Origin: Haloferacaceae archaeon
GTDB lineage: Archaea; Halobacteriota; Halobacteria; Halobacteriales; Haloferacaceae
Length of the DNA stretch: 13,003 nucleotides
Direction: 5' to 3'
NCBI GenBank assembly: GCA_018609965.1
Contig: JAHENP010000060.1
Coordinates: forward strand, 1-13,003
The notes under the pieces are model-generated. The model made no database searches, was not told where the DNA came from, and was given only the letters and a program-made list of their open reading frames with translations. Every line of letters begins with the position of its first letter. The first letter of the stretch is position 1. The position numbers and the translations under genes are program-made. Below are positions 6,761-13,003 of the stretch, in pieces.

Positions 6761-7825
6761 CTAGCAGTCGACCGACTCGACCAGTCCGAGAAGTTGCTCG
6801 CGGTCCAGTTCGCCGGTGAGTGCGTACTGTGTGTCCCCACAGGTCCACGCCACACGTGTCGACGAGCCGAACTCGGAGACGGTCACCTCGGTCGAGCCGA
6901 CCGTCACCGTCTCCCCGTCCATCCCGGCGTCGGTCGCCGGTGAGACGGAGTAACGAAGCCTGGCGTCGGTGTCGTTCGTGTAGACGACCGACGCGGAGGT
7001 GTTGCCGTCGGTGCTGAACGTGTTCGCAGACTCGAAGCTGTAGCCGTCCGGTACCGACGGGGCCGGCACGTCGAACCCCGTCGCCGCGTCCAACCGCTCG
7101 ACGGAGTCGAACTCCTCCGAGCCGACGCTGCTCGTCCGTTCGAGAGTGGCCCCCTCGGGCGGATCGAAGCTGAACCGGTCGTCTGCGACCGGCTCGTTGA
7201 ACGTCACGTTCCGGTGTGTCATCGTCATCGTCGTCTCCGTGTCACCGAACTGTGAGGTGGTGGTGTACTCCAACGGGTACCAGTACTCCTGATCCACTTT
7301 CAGTGTCGTGTTGGACGTTCCGGCCTCGCTGTCGCTGTCCAACGAGACGACGTACACGTCCCGGCCAGCGACCGTGTCGGTCCCCTCGAAGCTCACGTTA
7401 CTCTGGTTGAGCGTGCGTTCGATCGCCTCGGCGCTGATCATCTGTCCCGGCCCGGCGGCGAAGTCGGTTTCGAGAACGGTGTAGTTGTTCTCGCTGGCGT
7501 CGTAGCTGACGATCCGCCCGTCGCTCCGGACGACCCGGTCACCGGCAGACTGGTAGCCCGTGTCCGCGGAGACGACCTCCGACCACGACTCGTTCGGCGG
7601 TCGTTGGACGAACCGCGTGACTGTCTTGTTCGTCTCCCCGTCCCGCTCGATCGTGGTCACCTTCTCACCCCGCACGGAGTCGATTTCGTCGGTTCGTTCC
7701 TGTATCTTGTCTGCGATCTGTTCGGGGTCTGGCGCGCCGCTGTCGGTGACGGCGGCCGAACAACCGGCCGTCACCACCAACAACGCGACTGCGACGGTCC
7801 CGATCAACTGTTGTTTCGACAACAT
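6761..7825 (-). CDS. LolA-like surface lipoprotein (LolA/DUF2092 plus DUF4367-like domains)
   Basis: The start at ATG 7825 gives 354 residues. A signal peptide with lipobox V18-T-A-G-C22 marks it as an exported, lipid-anchored protein; there is no twin arginine, so Sec is likely. Residues about 33-228 resemble the LolA/RseB/DUF2092 fold, ending in 'DDRFSFDPPEGATL' (215-228), the usual closing strand pair of that family in haloarchaea. Residues about 237-354 ('FDVPAPSVPDGYSF' onward) resemble DUF4367. In bacteria LolA carries lipoproteins to the outer membrane; archaea have none, so these proteins probably bind lipids, or sense something, at the cell surface. Nine N-x-S/T sequons (N66, N78, N114, N140, N143, N172, N206, N275, N284) fit heavy surface glycosylation. 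A strong TATA box lies about 30 bases upstream. It is a single-gene unit convergent with the HTH gene. Confidence 0.85.
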   Translation of the reverse strand: MLSKQQLIGTVAVALLVVTAGCSAAVTDSGAPDPEQIADKIQERTDEIDSVRGEKVTTIERDGETNKTVTRFVQRPPNESWSEVVSADTGYQSAGDRVVRSDGRIVSYDASENNYTVLETDFAAGPGQMISAEAIERTLNQSNVSFEGTDTVAGRDVYVVSLDSDSEAGTSNTTLKVDQEYWYPLEYTTTSQFGDTETTMTMTHRNVTFNEPVADDRFSFDPPEGATLERTSSVGSEEFDSVERLDAATGFDVPAPSVPDGYSFESANTFSTDGNTSASVVYTNDTDARLRYSVSPATDAGMDGETVTVGSTEVTVSEFGSSTRVAWTCGDTQYALTGELDREQLLGLVESVDC

Positions 7826-7849
7826 CGGTGGTGCTCGGTTGTCACGGAG

Positions 7850-7860
7850 TACATTTAATA
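7850..7860 (-). promoter_or_regulatory. TATA box of the LolA-like gene
   Basis: On the minus strand this reads TATTAAATGTA, preceded by CCGGT, and is centred about 30 bases upstream of ATG 7825. It is the best-looking archaeal promoter in the window and implies a leaderless transcript. Confidence 0.75.
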
Positions 7861-8027
7861 ACCGGATCGCTGTTTCTCGACGTGACGGAGTCGCCGTTCA
7901 CGCTGACGGTCGTCACCGTCCGTCGACGACAGTCCGCCGACGGCCGGCCGCGCGACCCGCCGTCGGTCGGCCTGAGAGACGCTGCGTTCCCGGTGGGACG
8001 CAGACACAGGACACTTGTCGAGGGGGC

Positions 8028-8975
8028 GTGAACCGAGCGTGCGTGGAAGCTGACGACATCGACCCACAGGCCGCGGCGGCCATCGAGTGGCGCGACCAGG
8101 TGCCGTTGCCACACAGCCGCTGGGGTGTCCGACTGTTCCGACTGTTCGAGCGCGCGACCACGTGGCTCCAGAACCGCGACCTCCCGAGCGTCGGCCGGGT
8201 CATCGACCGGACGGTGCCTGGTCCCGAAGGGGCGTTGGACGCCCGGCTCTACCTCCCGGACGGCGAGGGGCCGTTCCCGACCGTCGTCTACTTCCACGGC
8301 GGTGGGTTCGTCTTTGGCAGCGTCGCCACCCACGAGTGGCTCTGTCGCCACCTCGCGACCGAGAGCGGCTGTGGCGTGTTGTCCGTCGACTACAGACTCG
8401 CCCCGGAACACCCGTTTCCGGCGGCCGTCGAAGACGCCGACGCCGCCGTGCGGTGGGCCGCGGCCGAGCCGGACGCGGTCGCCGGCGACGGAACCCTCGC
8501 GGTCGCAGGCGACTCCGCCGGCGGGGCGTTGGCGGCGATCACGGCGCTGATGGCCGCCGAGCGCGGCGACCCGGCGCTTGACTACCAGCTGCTCGTCTAC
8601 CCCGGTGTGGGTGTCGACCGCGATCAACAGTCCGTCCGAGACCACGCCGGGATCGTGTTGTCGGAGGCCGATCTGGCGTTCTTCGAGGACTGTTACTTCG
8701 GCAGTGAGATCCACCGCCGGAACCCGTACGCGGACCCGACGAACGCCGCCGACTGTTCGGGGGTCGCGCCCGCGACGGTGGTGACGGCCGGGTTCGACCC
8801 GCTCCGTGACGGCGGCCAGGCGTACGCCGACCAGCTCGCCGCCGACGGCGTCGACACCCGGTCCGTCAACTACGAGGCGATGGTCCACGGGTTCATGACG
8901 CTCCGGGATGTCGACCGCGCTCGGGCGGCGATTGCGGATGTTGGTGGCGATCTCGCGGACGCACTCGGATCGTGA
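8028..8975 (+). CDS. Alpha/beta-hydrolase, HSL/family IV esterase
   Basis: GTG 8028 gives 315 residues; GTG 8043 gives 310 ('MEADDIDPQ...') and is equally possible. Numbering here is from 8043. The oxyanion motif HGGG is at 85-88, 'DYRLAPEHPFPAAVED' at 116-131 is the typical family IV helix region, the nucleophile is Ser158 in G156-D-S-A-G160, the acid is Asp252 in 'AGFDPLRD', and the base is His282 in 'VHGF'. The full catalytic triad is therefore present and the length is normal. Such enzymes hydrolyse short-chain carboxyl esters in the cytoplasm; there is no signal peptide, and the natural substrate cannot be told. It has no obvious operon partner. No clear TATA box lies upstream, and the 202-base gap before it (7826-8027) shows no gene. 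The last ten or so codons use unusually many T-ending triplets for this genome. Confidence 0.92.
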   Translation: MNRACVEADDIDPQAAAAIEWRDQVPLPHSRWGVRLFRLFERATTWLQNRDLPSVGRVIDRTVPGPEGALDARLYLPDGEGPFPTVVYFHGGGFVFGSVATHEWLCRHLATESGCGVLSVDYRLAPEHPFPAAVEDADAAVRWAAAEPDAVAGDGTLAVAGDSAGGALAAITALMAAERGDPALDYQLLVYPGVGVDRDQQSVRDHAGIVLSEADLAFFEDCYFGSEIHRRNPYADPTNAADCSGVAPATVVTAGFDPLRDGGQAYADQLAADGVDTRSVNYEAMVHGFMTLRDVDRARAAIADVGGDLADALGS

Positions 8976-9198
8976 CGACGCCAGTCGCTCGGGTGGCAAC
9001 GCGTCGACAGAGACCACGCGGTTCTCACTGCCGGCCAACAGAGACACGGTCGTAACACGAGACCCTCGCTCGACACGCCGCGGACTCCTCCTGGCGGGCG
9101 CGACCCTCGTGACCGCCGTCGCCGGCCCGGCACACGCCGTGCTGCTGGCCGTCGACCGGATCGGCGGCGAGGACCGACGCGACCCGGTGACGACCTGA
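8908..9198 (+). CDS. Possible small membrane or Tat-signal-like protein (doubtful)
   Basis: An open frame of 96 residues starts at ATG 8908 inside the 3' end of the esterase gene; ATG 8938 is an alternative. Its first half is polar and unlike any family. Its second half has a twin-arginine-like start, S55-T-R57-R58-G-L-L-L, a hydrophobic helix (59-82) with 'GPAHA' inside it, and a charged tail. That looks like a single membrane anchor or a Tat signal that lost its passenger. The codons after 9070 have the GC-rich third positions expected of coding DNA. The 68-base overlap with the esterase, the lack of a start near the hydrophobic part and the absence of a promoter all argue against it. It could be a remnant of a longer exported protein. 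Confidence 0.35.
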   Translation: MSTALGRRLRMLVAISRTHSDRDDASRSGGNASTETTRFSLPANRDTVVTRDPRSTRRGLLLAGATLVTAVAGPAHAVLLAVDRIGGEDRRDPVTT

Positions 9199-9226
9199 GA
9201 CGCGACGGCGGTTCCAGGTCGGGTCG

Positions 9227-9247
9227 TTCTTTCGAAGTCCCGTTTTA
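9227..9247 (+). terminator. T-rich run, possible archaeal terminator
   Basis: TTCTTTCG and then CGTTTTATG form the only T-rich patch downstream of the esterase and small ORF. Archaeal transcription often ends at such T clusters without a hairpin. On the opposite strand the same patch reads CATAAAACG and lies beyond the broken hepT gene, so a role there cannot be excluded. Confidence 0.3.
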
Positions 9248-9260
9248 TGAGCTATCATCA

Positions 9261-9622
9261 AGTCGCGTCAGTCGGTTACCAGGCCGATGACATCACCGTC
9301 TGTGTGTGAGGACGTTCCGGAAGCGAGCGGTCTGGATCATCGAGTCTGCAACCGACTCCGATAGCACATCTGTGTCGGCGAGCGGTTTGATCCTCGCCGG
9401 GTTACTGCTTGGTCGTTCGTCGAGTCCGGTGGCGACAATCACCTCGACGGTGTCGAGTGCTGCTTCGGTCGCTTTCACGAATCGCCGTTCGACGATGTCG
9501 TTTTTTGGGTTTTCTCGATACGTATCGAAATCGAGGGACTGTTGCTCGGCGAAAATAGAGAGGCTCTGGTCGGTCGTCTCGACAGCGACAACGAGCCGGT
9601 CGATATCGTCGTCGGAGAGCAA
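9261..9622 (-). pseudogene. HepT-like HEPN (DUF86) toxin gene, frameshifted and truncated
   Basis: The open part is 9293-9622 and starts at TTG 9622, giving 109 residues. It resembles haloarchaeal HepT proteins throughout: 'IVERRFVKATEAALDTVEVIV' is spread over 43-63, and 'ARFRNVLTH' near the end holds the HEPN RNase motif RxxxxH. The family motif continues H-x-Y-G, but here the frame reads H-R-R-stop. Shifting frame at that point gives G-D-V-I-G-L-V-T-D, as expected after H-R-Y, so two bases (or the equivalent) appear lost exactly at the Tyr codon. Even the restored frame soon ends at TGA (about 9262-9264), lacking the last 30 or so residues of the family. HepT cleaves RNA and is silenced when the MntA nucleotidyltransferase AMPylates that Tyr. 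No mntA lies next to it. The start is weak and the gene is probably dead. Confidence 0.7.
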
Positions 9623-9626
9623 CCGA

Positions 9627-9651
9627 TCTGCCTGTCGACGGGGCAGACAGG
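9627..9651 (-). other. Two mutually exclusive hairpins before the hepT start
   Basis: Two perfect six-base inverted repeats overlap here. TCTGCC (9627-9632) pairs with GGCAGA (9642-9647), and CCTGTC (9631-9636) pairs with GACAGG (9646-9651), each with a nine-base loop. Both cannot form at once. They lie 5-29 bases upstream of the TTG start of the hepT remnant, where they could have formed an operator or a leader switch. Confidence 0.4.
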
Positions 9652-9685
9652 ACCCTCACCACACCCGCCGCGGGGTGAACTCGAT

Positions 9686-9700
9686 CCATAACACCTTACT
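9686..9700 (+). promoter_or_regulatory. Probable promoter of tRNA-Gly
   Basis: The AT-rich stretch CCATAACACCTTACT is centred about 33 bases before the 5' end of the mature tRNA, suitable for a TATA box with a short 5' leader. Its exact core cannot be fixed by eye. Confidence 0.45.
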
Positions 9701-9725
9701 GCCCGCCCCCGATACGGAAAGATGC

Positions 9726-9796
9726 GCGCCGGTGGTCTAGTGGTATGACAATGGCCTTCCAAGCCATCGACGCGGGTTCAATTCCCGCCCGGCGCA
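9726..9796 (+). tRNA. tRNA-Gly (anticodon UCC)
   Basis: A full cloverleaf is visible. The acceptor stem is GCGCCGG (9726-9732) pairing with CCGGCGC (9789-9795), followed by discriminator A. The D arm contains AGTGGT. The anticodon stem is ATGGC/GCCAT with loop CTTCCAA, so the anticodon TCC is at 9758-9760 and reads GGA codons. The T stem is GCGGG/CCCGC with loop TTCAATT. It has 71 bases, no intron, and CCA is not encoded. Its 3' end is not repeated elsewhere in the window, so no integrated element with flanking att sites is visible on this side. Confidence 0.95.
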
Positions 9797-9821
9797 GTTT
9801 GACATTGAAAAAGAACGAGTA

Positions 9822-9847
9822 GCGCGAGTAGCCGTCACCACTCGCGC
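9822..9847 (+). other. Perfect 8-bp inverted repeat downstream of tRNA-Gly
   Basis: GCGCGAGT (9822-9829) is followed after ten bases by ACTCGCGC (9840-9847). The hairpin lies 25 bases after the tRNA and about 60 before the winged-helix gene. It could be a processing or termination structure for the tRNA transcript, or an operator for the neighbouring regulator. No T run follows it. Confidence 0.4.
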
Positions 9848-9906
9848 GGTGTCACCCGCCGTCGACAGGCCGAACCCGTCATGCCCGCTCGTGGTGCCAC
9901 ACGGCT

Positions 9907-10173
9907 GTGGACGACACAGAGATCACGCAGTCGCTCCCGGCGTTGGTCGACGACAACGGGTTGACGGGGCTGTTCGCCAACCGGGTCCGAGCACACATTC
10001 TGGTGGCGTTGTTGTACACCGACGAGCCGCTGCCCGTCGCGGAGGTCGTCGACGTGGTCGGTGTCACACAGAGCATGGTGTACGAGGCGTTCGATCACCT
10101 CGTCGAGTGTGGTCGTCGGCCCGTCGGCCCGCTCCGAGCGTCGAGTCCGACCGTCGTCCGCCTCAGACTGTGA
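9907..10173 (+). CDS. Short winged-helix DNA-binding protein, probably C-terminally truncated
   Basis: The frame starts at GTG 9907 and encodes 88 residues. Residues about 20-69 ('GLFANRVRAHILVALLYTDE', then 'VAEVVDVVGVTQSMVYEAFDHLVECG') have the helix pattern of haloarchaeal winged-helix/ArsR-type repressors, with the recognition helix near V53-H64. In such proteins the wing and a C-terminal helix follow. Here, after Gly69, the frame continues with an arginine- and proline-rich tail that does not look like a wing and stops at 10173, overlapping the end of the convergent glucoamylase gene by 11 bases. The protein is therefore shorter than its relatives, by perhaps 30-40 residues, and may be a remnant. 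If active, it could regulate neighbours such as the glucoamylase, but nothing shows this. No TATA box is seen at the usual distance. Confidence 0.55.
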   Translation: MDDTEITQSLPALVDDNGLTGLFANRVRAHILVALLYTDEPLPVAEVVDVVGVTQSMVYEAFDHLVECGRRPVGPLRASSPTVVRLRL

Positions 10174-13003
10174 ACCGCGTCACGGTCGTCCCCGCCTCCG
10201 TCAGTTCGCGGTCGGAGGCGGCGGCGACGACGATGTCGTTCTCGCCGTACTCGATGTCGACGGTCGCCTCGAAGCTCCCGCCGTCGGCCGTCACGAACGC
10301 CCCGTCGGTGGGTGTCGAGACGGCGATGACGGCGCCTGTGGTCTCCCCGCTGACCACGACCTCGTTGCCACGGAAATCCGTGTCCACCCGCAGTGCCGGG
10401 CTCTCGTCGGGCCGGTGGAGCCCCCGTTCGCGGTAGCGGTCGGCGACGAAGGCGGGTTCTTCTGCGGGCTCGCCGGCGTCGACCCCGTGTGCGAGTCGGA
10501 CGTACTGTGCCATCGACCACGCCAACGGCGTCGCGGAGCCGGTCCCCTCGCCGTACGCCCAGTTGTAGTCGGTGGACACCTCCCGGTCCCACACCTGCTC
10601 GGCGATCATCCGCCCGGAGTTGGCGAACGACGCCATCGTCGTCAGTGCCTGCTCCGGGCGGCCGGTCTCGTCGCGTTCTCCGGGTGGCCGGCGGAGTTCG
10701 TACTCCCCGCGTTCTCCGGTGAAGATCGGCCACAGCCGCCCTTTTCCGGGTCGTTCCGGCGACCACGGCGCACCCATATCACCCTGTTCGACCTCGCCGT
10801 AGCCGTCACCGTTGTACCGGTAGAACGCCGCCCCCTCCGGCATGTCGACCCGGATCGTGTCGTCCACCTCACGGAGTGAGTTGCGGACGATCTCGTCGTC
10901 CCACGAGACGATCCCCAGCCGGACGAGTTCGAGGAACCCAGCGTCGATCACGTTCCGTTCGTCCAGCCGTGGCCCGCCGTTGGCGAGCGTCCGGCGGTGG
11001 CCGGCGTCCGGCTCCCCATCGCGGGTGACACGGACGTAGTAGGGGGTGTGTTGGTGGCGGTGGCTCCCCGTCTCCGTGGCGGTCCAGTCCGGGACACGGT
11101 TCGTCCACCGGTCGGCGACGGCCAGCCAGACGAGCGCGTCCGTCTCGTTGCCGGTTTCAATCGCCAGCTTCGCGGCACACGACAGCCCCGCGATCTCCGC
11201 CGCGATTGTCGACGGAGAGTAGCCCGACTCCTCTTCCCACCGTTCCTGCCCGCTGCTGGGGCCGTTGCGGACGATGTAGTTGGCAGACCGCCGGACGTGT
11301 TCGTAGTCGTACTCCACGTCCTCGAACGACAGCCCGCGCTCGTGGAGGTGGTACGCCATCACCGACGGGAACGAGATGTTGTCCATCTGCTCGCCGCCCC
11401 ACCGGGTGATCCCGTTGAGGTAGGTGTTCTGCGGGATGAACCCACGCTCGTCCTGTTGGTAGTTGTAGACGTACGCCACCTGGTCGGCGGCCGTCTGGAG
11501 ATCACCGACGAGTTCGAACGCGGTGAACACCTGGTACAGGTCGCGCGACCAGACGAAGTTGTAGCCGTACCCCTTCTGTTCGTCGGCGGTGACCGCCTCA
11601 CCCCACGGCACCGACGGCGAGGCGATCGACGCCCCCAGGAACGTCTTGTCTTCGACGGCCCGGAGCGTCATCAGTGCCGTCCGGTACTGTGCCGCCAGAT
11701 CGACCGTCTCGCCGGCGGCCGTCTCCGTCACCTCGTCGGCGGCCGCGGGAACGGGTTTGTCCGCGAGGAACCGCTCCCAGGTGTCGGCGTACCGCTCGGC
11801 GACGGCGTCGAACCCGTCCGCGAGCGCGCCGACGGCCTCACCCAGCGACGCCGCCACGTCCGCCTGTCGGGCGAACCCGACCGCGAGTGTGTCCGACACC
11901 CGGCGACCGGTGCCGACCCGCCCCGCGAGCACGACCCGGCCGTCCGTCACGTCTGCGCGCGTCTCCGGGGTCGTTCCCTCCGAAAACAGTTCGTCGAGTT
12001 GGCCGCCGGCGGCGCCGACGGTCGCCCAGTCGAACCGGCCGGCCGTCGCCACGGTCAGCGCGACGGAGTAGCTGTCGCCGTCCTCGTCGACGATCAACGG
12101 GTCCTCGCCGTCGCGCTCGCCGGTGTACGCCTCGGCGTCGCGCGCAACGAGGTAGTGGCTCCCCGCCTCGCCGAGTCTGAGCCCGCGGTCTGCCGTCCCG
12201 GTGTTCGTTAGTGCCGTGTCCGCGACCGCGTACACCGCGTACTCGTGGTCGTCGGCCGACTCGAACTCGAGGTCGGCGACGAGCGCGTCGTGTGTCGGGT
12301 CCGTCGCGTAGTCGACCCGGAGCTTCCAGGCGTGGCCCCGGCCGTCGCCGGTCTCCCTGACGACGTGTGCGAACGCGAGCGCGTCGTCTGCGGTCGGCTC
12401 CACCCGACGGTCGAGGGTGTCGTCTTCCGCGGCCCCTTGTTCGTCGACGTGTGTCCGGGCGGTGTAGGAGTCGTCCTCACAGACGACGACAAAATCCAGC
12501 GTCCGGAGATTCATCACGTCCACCCGGGGGAACCGCACTTCCGTCAGCGCCCCGCGGGTCAGCGTGAACCACACCCGCGAGGGGGTGTCGGTCTCGTGGT
12601 CGGCGGCCGTGCCGACGCCGAACTTCTCGCCGGTCGTCCACTGTGGGCGTTCCGGCGGGGCCGGGGTCTCACCCGCCCGCCCGGGGAGCGCGTCGGCCGT
12701 CGCCAACAACGCGGTCGTCCGGAGTCGGTAGCCGTGTGAGAACCCCAGCGGCGTCGCCGAGTCGGCCCGCCCGTCGTCGAAACACTGCTCGGGCAGGTAG
12801 CCGATGTCGGTCGTCAGCGGGCCGTCCGACTCCAACAGCTCGTACAGCCGCGTCGCGTGGTCGTACAGGTCGGCGGCGTCCGGGTCGGCCCGTTCGTGTG
12901 TCGCCGCCCCGCCGTCTGCCACTCGTCTGTCGGCGTTCGCCTCCAACAGCCCGCCGAGCTTCGCGGCCGCCGCCGCCCCCATCGCGGTCGTCAGCGACCA
13001 CAC
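10163..13003 (-). CDS. GH15 glucoamylase/glucodextranase-type enzyme, C-terminal part of a tandem fusion (5' end outside window)
   Basis: The frame is open from the right edge, so 946 residues are visible and the true start lies outside. Numbering is from the edge. Residues 1-105 look like the tail of a first GH15 module: 'GYLPEQCFDD' (68-77) and 'ATPLGFSHGYRL' (83-94) match the end of the (alpha/alpha)6 barrel, with E72 as its likely catalytic base. Residues about 115-415 form a beta-rich domain like the glucodextranase/bacterial glucoamylase N domain. About 430-845 is a complete GH15 catalytic domain: 'VWSRDLYQVFTAFELVGD' (484-501), W589-E590-E in 'RWEEESGYSPSTIAAEIAG' (588-606) with E590 as general acid, 'LWPIFTGERGEYEL', 'AEQVWD' with E802 as likely base, and 'TGSATPLAWSMAQYVRL'. 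The last 75 residues resemble a Glucodextran_B/Ig-like domain. These enzymes release glucose from the non-reducing ends of alpha-glucans. Cellular location cannot be judged without the N-terminus. Confidence 0.93.
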   Translation of the reverse strand: MWSLTTAMGAAAAAKLGGLLEANADRRVADGGAATHERADPDAADLYDHATRLYELLESDGPLTTDIGYLPEQCFDDGRADSATPLGFSHGYRLRTTALLATADALPGRAGETPAPPERPQWTTGEKFGVGTAADHETDTPSRVWFTLTRGALTEVRFPRVDVMNLRTLDFVVVCEDDSYTARTHVDEQGAAEDDTLDRRVEPTADDALAFAHVVRETGDGRGHAWKLRVDYATDPTHDALVADLEFESADDHEYAVYAVADTALTNTGTADRGLRLGEAGSHYLVARDAEAYTGERDGEDPLIVDEDGDSYSVALTVATAGRFDWATVGAAGGQLDELFSEGTTPETRADVTDGRVVLAGRVGTGRRVSDTLAVGFARQADVAASLGEAVGALADGFDAVAERYADTWERFLADKPVPAAADEVTETAAGETVDLAAQYRTALMTLRAVEDKTFLGASIASPSVPWGEAVTADEQKGYGYNFVWSRDLYQVFTAFELVGDLQTAADQVAYVYNYQQDERGFIPQNTYLNGITRWGGEQMDNISFPSVMAYHLHERGLSFEDVEYDYEHVRRSANYIVRNGPSSGQERWEEESGYSPSTIAAEIAGLSCAAKLAIETGNETDALVWLAVADRWTNRVPDWTATETGSHRHQHTPYYVRVTRDGEPDAGHRRTLANGGPRLDERNVIDAGFLELVRLGIVSWDDEIVRNSLREVDDTIRVDMPEGAAFYRYNGDGYGEVEQGDMGAPWSPERPGKGRLWPIFTGERGEYELRRPPGERDETGRPEQALTTMASFANSGRMIAEQVWDREVSTDYNWAYGEGTGSATPLAWSMAQYVRLAHGVDAGEPAEEPAFVADRYRERGLHRPDESPALRVDTDFRGNEVVVSGETTGAVIAVSTPTDGAFVTADGGSFEATVDIEYGENDIVVAAASDRELTEAGTTVTRFTV

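Noticed and set aside
7560..8027. N-terminal extension of the esterase back to 7560
   Set aside because: The extra residues lie antisense to the LolA-like gene and across its promoter, are unlike esterase sequence, and normal family length is reached from GTG 8028 or 8043.
7842..9047. Long minus-strand open frame opposite the esterase
   Set aside because: The esterase has a complete catalytic triad and family motifs; the antisense translation is compositionally odd and matches nothing known.
9726..9850. Integration site (att) in tRNA-Gly with an element in the window
   Set aside because: No second copy of the tRNA 3' end and no integrase are present in the window, so an intact element cannot be supported.
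10997..12211. Long plus-strand open frame opposite the GH15 gene
   Set aside because: It is a mirror of a strongly supported GH15 catalytic domain, with no start signal or family motifs.
1..13003. CRISPR arrays, insertion sequences, rRNA genes
   Set aside because: No regularly spaced repeats, transposase motifs or rRNA-like sequence were found on reading both strands.

Overview
The window looks like chromosomal DNA of a halophilic archaeon (class Halobacteria). The base composition is very GC-rich. The proteins are strongly acidic, many start at GTG, several carry Tat-type or lipobox export signals, and most promoters are AT-rich boxes 24-31 bases upstream of the start codon, as in leaderless haloarchaeal transcripts. 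Haloarchaeal families (DUF2240, paired UspA, LolA-like lipoproteins) agree with this. No phage, transposase or CRISPR array is visible.

Left part (1-2400): two exported iron-type proteins read leftwards. They are a Tat lipoprotein resembling Dyp-type peroxidase/EfeB (1116-2396) and a Tat lipoprotein resembling the p19/Tp34 Fe2+ transport family (731 to beyond the left edge). Between them, on the other strand, is a small membrane protein with a His-rich extracytoplasmic loop. Together they suggest an iron-acquisition module parallel to bacterial EfeUOB or FTR1-p19, with no permease in view.

Middle part (2500-7860): a rightward pair encodes a two-domain universal stress protein and a CNNM/DUF21-CBS membrane protein. 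A leftward, translationally coupled pair encodes a DUF2240 protein and an unrecognised 139-residue protein. Then come an archaeal cro/C1-type HTH regulator with a clear leaderless promoter and a LolA-like lipoprotein rich in N-glycosylation sequons, the two facing each other with only 15 bases between their stops.

Right part (7860-13003): an HGGG/GDSAG family IV esterase is followed by a doubtful small membrane ORF, a broken HepT-type HEPN toxin gene, tRNA-Gly(UCC), a short and probably truncated winged-helix protein, and the C-terminal 946 residues of a large GH15 glucoamylase-type enzyme. The glucoamylase appears to be a tandem fusion, because the tail of one GH15 catalytic module precedes a complete second one. 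The stretch around the tRNA (about 8908-10173) is the accessory-like part of the window: a decayed toxin, a truncated regulator, hairpins and a doubtful ORF. The rest is ordered, ordinary chromosome.
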